Below, piece after piece: positions 18,700 through 26,031 of a DNA stretch of 64,000 bases (position 1 is the first letter of the stretch; every line of letters starts with the position of its first letter). Below the pieces are notes generated by a model that saw nothing but the letters and a program-made list of their open reading frames with translations, was not told where the DNA came from and made no database searches. The position numbers were made by a program, and so were the translations under genes. The stretch comes from Gemmatimonadales bacterium (lineage in GTDB: Bacteria > Krumholzibacteriota > Krumholzibacteriia > LZORAL124-64-63), in assembly GCA_019038745.1 (NCBI GenBank), contig JAHOYV010000009.1, positions 18,972 to 82,971 of the forward strand. The letters run 5' to 3'.

Positions 18700-19221
18700 T
18701 TACTTGGCGACAAACTTCTGAACGTGCCCCTCCACCCACTGACCGTTTTCCTGTCGCATGAACGTATCCGTGAGAGTTCCGTTTGCGTCGATCATCAGCG
18801 TGGTCTTTACTTCCACAGTCCTATCCGACCAATAACTCTTCCCGTGAAGAACAATGCCGCCACTGTCGGATTCCACAAAACCCTCTTCAACGATTCCCCG
18901 GTTGTTCAGGTTGATGTAGCAGACTTCGCTTCTTTGCGGATTCCAAAAAAAATGAGTCACACCCGAGAAATTCGCAGCTTCGACCTCTCGACTATACAGA
19001 ACAACTTTCCCTCCCAGGATCGGTTCAAAGCGAAGCACGAACTCCAACTCCAAGGCGTCTGCAGATGCCTTTTCTCCCGCGTAGCCACCCACCCATTCGG
19101 CCCCCATAAGTGGTTTCAGATCGCGAAGATGTTCGTCCAATTCTGTGGCAAAGACAGAAGATGAGAATGACACCAGAAGCGCCAGAATGGCGATGATCGA
19201 CCTCTTGGAAATCTCTTTCAT
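18700..19221 (-). CDS. secreted protein of unknown function, lipocalin-like
   Basis: The 173-residue product has a classical signal peptide (KRSIIAILALLVSFSSSVFA) and a mature part rich in beta strands: LMGAEWVGG near its start, then LEFVLRFEPILGGKVVLYSRE, and a closing DTFMRQENGQWVEGH. The layout recalls small lipocalin-like or DUF1579-like proteins in which an early G-x-W begins a barrel, but I do not recognise it firmly. AGGAGAAGG precedes the ATG. It lies 95 bases upstream of the secreted hydrolase gene on the same strand, so the two may be cotranscribed. Confidence 0.7.
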   Translation of the reverse strand: MKEISKRSIIAILALLVSFSSSVFATELDEHLRDLKPLMGAEWVGGYAGEKASADALELEFVLRFEPILGGKVVLYSREVEAANFSGVTHFFWNPQRSEVCYINLNNRGIVEEGFVESDSGGIVLHGKSYWSDRTVEVKTTLMIDANGTLTDTFMRQENGQWVEGHVQKFVAK

Positions 19222-19450
19222 GATCCTTCTCCTTAACTTTCTGATCTAACAGCGTTCGTCCGCCGTTTTGGACTGCCGACTATTTTCGAGACAGCCTTTC
19301 TGAACGATGGTTCCCCCGTCAGCCGACGTGAGGGAAAATTGTCACAGGACCAGGAGAACACTCGAAGCAGCCGAGACGCACTCATTTGTGGCATTATTTG
19401 GATTGGCCTTTCCTGGATAGCTAAAAAGAACTCAAAACAACTTGCCGGTT

Positions 19451-19474
19451 TGGTAGTATACAGGTAGACTACCA
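19451..19474. promoter_or_regulatory. 24-bp palindrome, candidate operator of the TrmB-type regulator
   Basis: TGGTAGTATAC and GTAGACTACCA are arms of an inverted repeat matching at 10 of 11 positions around a 2-base centre. It ends 11 bases before the GGAGGTGG ribosome site of the adjacent regulator gene, an ideal place for autoregulation. Binding is inferred. Confidence 0.55.
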
Positions 19475-19495
19475 GCAAGTCAATGGAGGTGGAAT

Positions 19496-20377
19496 TTGTC
19501 ATCGAATCAGGCGACGGACGCGTTAGTGGATCTCGGGCTTACGCAGGTGGAGGCAGAGGTCTACGTTTTTCTCTGTAATCATCCACCGGCGACCGGGTAT
19601 GCAATCGCGGCGGCGATCAATCGTACCAAAGGAGCCATATACTCTGTCCTTGAATCTTTGACGGAGAAGGGTGCGGTGGAAGCCGAAGAGGGGCGATCAA
19701 AACTTTTCCGGGCCACTCCCCCTTCCGAGTTCATGGGTCAATTGTCAGTCCAGTTCAGCAATGCCCGGAAGCAGGCCCTGAATTCGATCCGGTCTTTGGG
19801 ACCGGCACCTCCCGACACGAGGATCTACAATTTGACGACACCGCTTCAAGTATTCGAGCGCTGTCGGACGATGCTGTCCCAGTGCGAAACCCTGGCGGTA
19901 GTCGACGCGTTTCCCGTCCCTCTGGCCCGATTGAAACCCGACCTCGAAGCCGCTTCGGTACGCGGGATGAGTATCTGGGCCCAGACCTATGAACCGGGCG
20001 TGGATATCCCGGGAGCAAAAATTGCCGTATCACCAATCAGGCAGGAACTTCTTGAACAACTTTCCCACCAATGGATAACCCTGTGTGTTGATGGGCGGGA
20101 GCATTTGATCGCGGTCATGGATCAGTCGGGAGAACACGTCCATTACGCGTGCTGGTCGTCCAACCTGCTGCTCTCGTGGGTGCTGTTCTCCTACCTCAAA
20201 CCCCACATCCTCGGCACGCGGGTGCAGGCCATGATCGAAGCGGGGTGCCCCACGAAAGATCTACGCCGCGAGCAGGAGACGTGGCTGGAACACATGCCTG
20301 AATTCACTTCGCCGGGTCTTGGCGACGTCCAGGATTTATTCGAAAATTGGGATCCCTCGGGATCTACCGACTCCTGA
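19496..20377 (+). CDS. TrmB-family transcriptional regulator
   Basis: The N-terminal 80 residues form a winged helix of the TrmB type (LGLTQVEAEVYVFLC, then GYAIAAAINRTKGAIYSVLESLTEKGAVE). The rest resembles the TrmB ligand-sensing domain, with ALAVVDAFP-like and CVDGREHLIAVMD segments. In known members this part binds sugars or other effectors. The start is TTG at 19496, five bases after GGAGGTGG. The gene is divergent from the secreted protein at 18700-19221, and a palindrome lies in the shared upstream region, so it may control itself and that neighbour. The effector is unknown. Confidence 0.85.
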   Translation: MSSNQATDALVDLGLTQVEAEVYVFLCNHPPATGYAIAAAINRTKGAIYSVLESLTEKGAVEAEEGRSKLFRATPPSEFMGQLSVQFSNARKQALNSIRSLGPAPPDTRIYNLTTPLQVFERCRTMLSQCETLAVVDAFPVPLARLKPDLEAASVRGMSIWAQTYEPGVDIPGAKIAVSPIRQELLEQLSHQWITLCVDGREHLIAVMDQSGEHVHYACWSSNLLLSWVLFSYLKPHILGTRVQAMIEAGCPTKDLRREQETWLEHMPEFTSPGLGDVQDLFENWDPSGSTDS

Positions 20378-20387
20378 GGGGCCTCGC

Positions 20388-20498
20388 TTAGCCCTTCTCC
20401 CCGCGGATCCGAGCACCCAACAGTTCGATCCTCTCGTAGCCACGATCGATGTGGTGCACGCGGTTCACGACCGTCTGTTCCGCAGCCGCGAGACCGGC
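20388..20498 (-). pseudogene. relic of the MurA C-terminus
   Basis: About 36 codons on the minus strand read AGLAAAEQTVVNRVHHIDRG followed by YERIELLGARIRGEKG and a TAA. This matches the end of UDP-GlcNAc enolpyruvyl transferase (MurA), whose last residues run ...[27 protein letters not shown]. About four residues are missing between YERIE and LLGA. Nothing of the remaining 380 residues is visible upstream, so this is a decayed fragment and not a gene. Confidence 0.6.
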
Positions 20499-20917
20499 CG
20501 GATATGGATCAGACGGCTGACTCGAGTGTCGATACCTGGGATCAATCCGAAGAATACCACTGGACAGACTAACCCGAGGGCGGGGATTTATGAGGTCGCT
20601 TTGAGAGCGGTGGTTGCATTGGTTTGTCTGGATGTTGGTGGAATCAGGAAAATTGAAGGAAATTTTTTCATCCCTCGGCTGGAATGGTGACAAGTTGTTT
20701 TATTGGGGCTGTCGAAGGTATGTTAGAATGTGGATTCGGATTGTGGGATCGACGTAAACGGGTGGTTCTTTTGCCTATCCTCTGGCTCGGGTTCAGGACA
20801 GGCCGCAGTGCTGGCGATCACTTGCGGTGGCAATCAACTACACATAGTCGTCCAGCGTTGTGCTAAAATTTATTTCCCGATGCACCGATTCCTCATTCCA
20901 GCGCACCGGAAGGCCAC
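20499..20917. other. intergenic, nothing recognised
   Basis: The stretch between the MurA relic and the glycosyltransferase gene holds only short spurious frames. No RNA gene, repeat or convincing promoter stood out by eye. Confidence 0.5.
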
Positions 20918-22510
20918 ATGGATTCAACGAACCAGTACTCCGGCCCTGCAACACCCCTTTTGCCCAAGGGCAAAACCCTGATCCTCCTGCTGATTGCCGG
21001 CCTGCTCTTTGTTCTGCACACAACTTATTATTGGTCGTGGGTGGAGGACGATTCCTACATCAGTTTCCAGTACGCTGAAAATCTTGTCCAGGGCCACGGG
21101 CTGGTTTTCAATAGCGGGGAAAGGGTGGAAGGCTATTCCAATTTCGCCTGGGTTTTACTGGCAAGCCTGGCCTTGAAGCTGGGTTTTTTGCCCCTGCTCG
21201 TAGCCAAGGTCGTGGGCGTTATCGGTGGTTTGGTGGCCTTGTTCTTTTCTTGGCTACTGGCATTAAAACTTAAACCTCGGTCCGGACTGTCAGCTACTTT
21301 GGCTCCATTCTTTCTGGCTGCAACACCGTTATTGCCCCGCCATGCAGTAACCGGCCTTGAGACAGCGCTTTTTGCGGCCTTGTTGGCTGTCGGCTTGGTC
21401 TTTGCCTCCGGGGAGATAGAGCGGCGCTTTAATCCGGCGGTACCGGTGCTGTTGTTCGTCTTGGCCCTTCTGAGGCCTGAGGGTGTGGCTTTTGCCTTGC
21501 TGGTTCTTTTCTGGCGGGTTTGGGGGTATTCCTTTCTCCGCGTTTTGCCGGAATCCTTGACCCCGATAGATGGCTATTATTCCAGCCTTCCCTCCAGCAA
21601 AAAAACCGTCTTCGAGTTGATGCTTTTTCTCATCCTGTTTATTTCCTATTTCCTCTGGCGATGGCATTACTTTGGCGCCCTGTTACCCAATACCTTCCAT
21701 GCAAAAATGACGGGCGAGGGGCGGGCTCTTTTTGAGGGCCTGAACTATACTCTGGATTTTCTCCGGGAAAACGGTGGTGTGGCACTGGTGGGACTATTCC
21801 TGTCCATATTCCTGGGCAGGGGCCTCCCCGCTCTATTCTGGCCTCTGGCGGGCGCCATCGCCGTCCATACAGTATTTGTGATCCTGGCCGGTGGTGACTG
21901 GATGCATTTCTATCGATTTTTTGTTCCCGTGATGCCCTTGCTGGCTGCGGGCATGGCGGCGGGAATGGGAACTCTATTTGATTCTGACAAAGCAAAAGCG
22001 GAGGTCCCGTGCCGTGGCCAAACTGTCACCCTCCGTGTTATTATGGCAGTTATTCTTTTGACCTCTTTTATGGGTATCTACAAATCCGAACGGGCTGCCT
22101 CCCGTTTGGTCATGCCCGCCGTCCGTAGCGGTAGCTACCTTACCGACGGATACCGGCAAGCTGCCTTCTGGGTCAGGGAAAATACACCCGTAGATTCATC
22201 GATAGCCGTATGCGACATCGGAATTTTGGGTTACCTGAGCCAGCGCCGAATCATTGACATGTTCGGCCTTATCGATCCTCACATTGCCCGCACACCGGGT
22301 CGCCCCCACTTCAAGAGCGATGCCGACCATGTACTGGCCCAGGATCCGGACACCGTCATCCTCGTCTCTGAAGGACCCGGACAGTACCTCCGGGTTCCCG
22401 ATGCAAGCCTCTTTGGGGAAGCGGAATTTCACTCCAGGTTCACAATGGCACACTCAATCGGAATTGGTTTCCGAAACGAGGTAATCCAGATTTTTCAGCG
22501 GATTGATTAG
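20918..22510 (+). CDS. GT-C fold membrane glycosyltransferase-like protein
   Basis: This 530-residue polytopic membrane protein has an N-terminal loop VEDDSYISFQYAENLVQGHG and then NSGERVEGYSNFAWVLL, the acidic DD pair and pattern of GT-C enzymes related to mycobacterial AftB-like arabinofuranosyltransferases and other lipid-linked-sugar transferases. About ten hydrophobic segments follow, then a soluble C-terminal domain of about 130 residues (AVCDIGILGYLSQRRIIDMFGLIDPHIA). It probably moves a sugar from a polyprenyl-phosphate donor to an envelope acceptor. GGAAGG precedes the ATG. It stands alone, and the sugar and acceptor are unknown. Confidence 0.75.
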   Translation: MDSTNQYSGPATPLLPKGKTLILLLIAGLLFVLHTTYYWSWVEDDSYISFQYAENLVQGHGLVFNSGERVEGYSNFAWVLLASLALKLGFLPLLVAKVVGVIGGLVALFFSWLLALKLKPRSGLSATLAPFFLAATPLLPRHAVTGLETALFAALLAVGLVFASGEIERRFNPAVPVLLFVLALLRPEGVAFALLVLFWRVWGYSFLRVLPESLTPIDGYYSSLPSSKKTVFELMLFLILFISYFLWRWHYFGALLPNTFHAKMTGEGRALFEGLNYTLDFLRENGGVALVGLFLSIFLGRGLPALFWPLAGAIAVHTVFVILAGGDWMHFYRFFVPVMPLLAAGMAAGMGTLFDSDKAKAEVPCRGQTVTLRVIMAVILLTSFMGIYKSERAASRLVMPAVRSGSYLTDGYRQAAFWVRENTPVDSSIAVCDIGILGYLSQRRIIDMFGLIDPHIARTPGRPHFKSDADHVLAQDPDTVILVSEGPGQYLRVPDASLFGEAEFHSRFTMAHSIGIGFRNEVIQIFQRID

Positions 22511-22837
22511 GTTGTTTGATGTTTGGGCACAACGAGTTGCCCGGAAATCATATCCGTGGGGAAATCACTGGTGTTGATGCAAGTGTTTACCTCCTTACCC
22601 AGTAGGAACAAGGGCTGGGACATTATACCCCTCATGCTCCACTCGCCGCATGGTGGAGACGGCCTCCCATTTTCCACCTCGCCGTTGACCTGTCCCTTAC
22701 GGGCAGTTCCAAGGCATAGCCGACACAGTAAGTAGTAAAGGCCACCCAGATAGATGACGATTATAAACTTGTCGGTTAAAGCTGATATATGGGTTTGGCT
22801 TGGTTAAACGAAGCTTGGTTAAACGAAATTTGCGAAA
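22511..22837. other. intergenic, no gene recognised
   Basis: This 327-base gap contains short frames on both strands without recognisable similarity, and ends in a duplicated 15-mer (22798-22827). A transcribed but non-coding role is possible; no fold could be supported by eye. Confidence 0.5.
22798..22827 (+). repeat. 15-bp perfect tandem duplication
   Basis: GCTTGGTTAAACGAA occurs twice back to back, ending ten bases before the ATG of the solute-binding lipoprotein gene. It could be a paired regulator site or a recent slippage product. Confidence 0.85.
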
Positions 22838-23644
22838 ATGGGGACTCCCGTGAAAAAGGGACGCACAAAATTCCTGTTCGTACTGATGATGGCCTTTGCC
22901 CTGCTGGGCATTCTAGGCACTCTGCTGGGCGGATGTGAGAAAGCCGAAACAAAAGAACTGCTTATATATTGCGGCAATACTATGATTCAACCAGTTTCCG
23001 ACATCGCTCGCATAATTGAAAAACAGGAAAACTGCAAGATCATCATCATCAAGGATGGATCCGGCAATCTCCTCAGGTCGATCAAGGTTAACCAGTTGGG
23101 AGATCTGTATCTACCCGGCTCCGACTCCTACATAAAAACCTGCCAGGCGGATGACCTGATATCTGAAACTGTCCTGGTTGGCTACAATAAAGCGGCGCTT
23201 CTGGTGCAGAAGGGCAATCCCAAACACATCTCGGCTGACTTGGCCAATCTCGCCCGGACCGAACTTTTTGTCGTAATCGGAAATCCGGACAGTGGGGCCA
23301 TTGGCAAGGAAACCAAAAAAATTCTGCAAAAGAAGGGCATTTTTCCCGCCGTACTTAGAAATTCAAGAGAATTGACGACCGATACCAAGGACCTGGTAAA
23401 GGCTATAAAAAACAAACAGGCCGACCTGGTGGTCAGTTGGTATGCAAGTTCTCAATGGGTGGAGAATGAGCCATACATTGATGTGCTGGGAATTGACGAA
23501 AATTTTGCCACGAAAAAGAAACTGGTCCTGGGTCTGTTGAAGACAACCCGGTATCCGGATATCGCCCGTGCGTTCATGACTTATGCAACTTCCGACCTGG
23601 GCCGCGATACCTTCGACAAATATGGTTTTTACAATGTCAAGTAA
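22838..23644 (+). CDS. solute-binding lipoprotein (ModA/PstS-like fold)
   Basis: A lipoprotein signal ends in GTLLGGC with the acylated cysteine near residue 33. The mature part begins LLIYCGNTMIQPVSDIARI, continues with DLYLPGSDSYI and VLVGYNKAALLVQKGNP, and ends YATSDLGRDTFDKYGFYNV, the layout of molybdate/sulfate-type periplasmic binding proteins. No permease or ATPase is encoded nearby. Instead the gene overlaps a sensor kinase gene by 11 bases, so a sensing role is more likely than transport. A GTG at 22853 (MKKGRTKF...) is an alternative start with a slightly better upstream purine run. Confidence 0.8.
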   Translation: MGTPVKKGRTKFLFVLMMAFALLGILGTLLGGCEKAETKELLIYCGNTMIQPVSDIARIIEKQENCKIIIIKDGSGNLLRSIKVNQLGDLYLPGSDSYIKTCQADDLISETVLVGYNKAALLVQKGNPKHISADLANLARTELFVVIGNPDSGAIGKETKKILQKKGIFPAVLRNSRELTTDTKDLVKAIKNKQADLVVSWYASSQWVENEPYIDVLGIDENFATKKKLVLGLLKTTRYPDIARAFMTYATSDLGRDTFDKYGFYNVK

Positions 23645-25814
23645 GAGCCTGAAAACGGGGGATGTTGTCGGAGGCCACAGTTCACCTGTGCAACGAAAAA
23701 TTCTGCTGTTGATGCTTGTTTTCTTTGTCGCCTTTTTGCTCATCGTAGGAGCAGAGGGCATTTTGCGTTCCCAGACGAAGAAACATCATGACACCCTCAT
23801 CAACCAGCACGCCCGTGCCGATCTTGGCAAAGTAGTTCAACAAAAACTACTCATGGTTGAGATCAAATCCAACGTCTTCTTGACCGCAGACGGCCAAAGA
23901 GATTTTGACCTGGATTACAGGCTCATCAAGGAAGCACTCCAGGAAATGGACCTTGTGTTGACTGTTTTGCACTCAGGCGGCAGCTATGAGGATATTTTGC
24001 CCACCAATTTCGGCGACAAGGATATTATCTCGAATTTATTGACTTATCACCGCAAGCCAGGAAGCGGTTATGTTATTGAAATCCTCGATTTGAGACCACG
24101 ACTTCTGGGCATCAATGAGCTTGTGGATGACTTATATGCAGCGCATGAGGGGAAGCTCCGGAATGTGGGGGCTCTTGAGCAACAGGAAAAACAGCTGGAA
24201 ATTAGTACTTTGTTCAAAAAACTCCACAGCGAGTTGCTACGCTCCAGGGAAAATGCCAACAAGATTGTTTACGACACAAATCAAGCCATCCGGGCAGCCG
24301 AGTCGGAACACCATAGATATGAACACGTCATTGTACCCGTTTTCTATGGTTTCCTGATTAGTGTGTGTTTTGTGGTGGCCCTTTTAACCGCCCGAATTTT
24401 CTCCCAGGTCGGGGTGATCAACCAAGAGCGAGAAACACTTCTCCAGAAGCTAAAAATGGAAATTAGTGAACGAGAAGCAGCCGACCTGCGGGTACAAAAA
24501 GCACTGGAAACCACTCAGATAATTTTGCAAAACACTCCGTTTGGCTTTTTTGTCGTGGGAAAAGACCGACGCATACGCCAAATCAATAAAACTGCCCTGG
24601 AAATATTGGGATTTGATTTGGAGGACGAAGTAGTAGGTCAGACTTGTCAAAGCGCTCTTTGTCCGGCCGGAATAAAAGAATGCCCCCTGCTTTGGGAAAT
24701 GCCCAAGGCTTTAAATTCCGAGACAACCTTTGTCCGCCGCGACAAACGGAAGATCCCCGTTTTGAAAAGCTCCATCCCCATCGAGATCGACGGGGAAGAA
24801 CTTTTGCTGGAAGGCTTCATTGACATTTCTGAACGGAAAGAGGCACAGGATATCACCCGGCGTTATCAAGAACGTTTGGAACAGGAAATTGCCAAGCGAT
24901 CTCAAAAATTACGGGAGCAGAATTTCAAACTGAATGAGGAAATTGAGGAACACAAACGCACCGAAAATGAATTGGTGCAAACCCAGACTCAACTGCTGCA
25001 AGCCGAAAAAATGGCCTCAATCGGGCAACTTGCCGCTGGCGTGGCTCATGAAATAAATAATCCGGTGGGGTTCATCACCTCGAATCTGGCCACTCTCAAA
25101 GAGTATGGCGACGACATGATTGACCTCATCAAGAAATACCTTGAACTGGAAGTTCTTCTTGAAGCCAGCGGAGCTGATGTTGGTGAACAAGTTCGTGCCG
25201 AGCTCAAAATCATGAAAGAGGAAATGGATCTGGGTTATGTTTTGGAGGATATGGGGAAGGCCTTAAGCGAGTCCCAGGAAGGTACAGACCGGGTAAGTAA
25301 GATTGTTCTAAATCTAAAATCTTTTTCCCATGTTGATGAGACCTTCGCCCAGGCAGTAGATTTAAATGAAGGGCTGGACAGTACACTGAGCGTCGCCTGG
25401 AATGAGATAAAATACAAAGCGGAAGTGACCAAGGATTTTGGAGACATCCCCCCCGTGGTTTGTTACGGCCAGCAGATAAACCAAGTGTTCTTGAATATTC
25501 TTGTCAATGCAGCGCAGGCCATCAAGAAAAAGGGAGAAATTTCACTTCGGACCTCTTGTGACGATGAGATGGTGTATATTGCAATTTCCGACACGGGCCA
25601 AGGCATTGAACCGCATAATATACAGAAGTTGTTTGACCCATTCTTTACCACCAAGGACGTGGGCAAAGGGACCGGACTCGGGCTCTCCCTTTCCTATAAT
25701 ATCATCCAAATACATAATGGTAATATTGATGTCGAGAGTGAAGTAGGCAAAGGGACGACTTTTACCATTTCCCTGCCGATAGCCGGTAATTTGGCACCAC
25801 TGGAAACAGTTTAA
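23634..25814 (+). CDS. membrane sensor histidine kinase with PAS domain
   Basis: The order in about 726 residues is: transmembrane helix (residues 21-42), extracytoplasmic helical domain of about 190 residues, second transmembrane helix (about 232-255), coiled coil, PAS domain (about 290-410), coiled coil, and a histidine kinase core. The H-box is MASIGQLAAGVAHEINNPVG (H472), the N-box QVFLNILVNAAQAI, then SDTGQGIEP and FDPFFTTKDVGKGTGLGLS. The PAS domain holds a cysteine cluster. No response regulator lies next to it. The ATG at 23634 is inside the end of the binding-protein gene; an ATG at 23622 is the alternative. The binding lipoprotein is the likely input partner. Confidence 0.88.
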   Translation: MSSKSLKTGDVVGGHSSPVQRKILLLMLVFFVAFLLIVGAEGILRSQTKKHHDTLINQHARADLGKVVQQKLLMVEIKSNVFLTADGQRDFDLDYRLIKEALQEMDLVLTVLHSGGSYEDILPTNFGDKDIISNLLTYHRKPGSGYVIEILDLRPRLLGINELVDDLYAAHEGKLRNVGALEQQEKQLEISTLFKKLHSELLRSRENANKIVYDTNQAIRAAESEHHRYEHVIVPVFYGFLISVCFVVALLTARIFSQVGVINQERETLLQKLKMEISEREAADLRVQKALETTQIILQNTPFGFFVVGKDRRIRQINKTALEILGFDLEDEVVGQTCQSALCPAGIKECPLLWEMPKALNSETTFVRRDKRKIPVLKSSIPIEIDGEELLLEGFIDISERKEAQDITRRYQERLEQEIAKRSQKLREQNFKLNEEIEEHKRTENELVQTQTQLLQAEKMASIGQLAAGVAHEINNPVGFITSNLATLKEYGDDMIDLIKKYLELEVLLEASGADVGEQVRAELKIMKEEMDLGYVLEDMGKALSESQEGTDRVSKIVLNLKSFSHVDETFAQAVDLNEGLDSTLSVAWNEIKYKAEVTKDFGDIPPVVCYGQQINQVFLNILVNAAQAIKKKGEISLRTSCDDEMVYIAISDTGQGIEPHNIQKLFDPFFTTKDVGKGTGLGLSLSYNIIQIHNGNIDVESEVGKGTTFTISLPIAGNLAPLETV

Positions 25815-26031
25815 AGCGGACAAAACGCCGGATTGCCCAAAGTTCGTTACTCACTGAAAATTCAACCTTTTGCTCGTTATCCGGAAACAATACTGCGACC
25901 ACGTGTATCCTCTTTGTGCCCACCGGGGGGGGTTGCCTGTAATCGCAGATTCGGTTATCATCTAGCCTGGTATTTGCTCACTAATTACCGGGATAACACC
26001 CCTTGATCCTCAACAGTCCGCGAAGTGGCCC

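Noticed and set aside
22523..22760. Possible transposase remnant in the gap before the binding lipoprotein
   Set aside because: The minus-strand frame has no recognisable transposase motif and there are no terminal inverted repeats.
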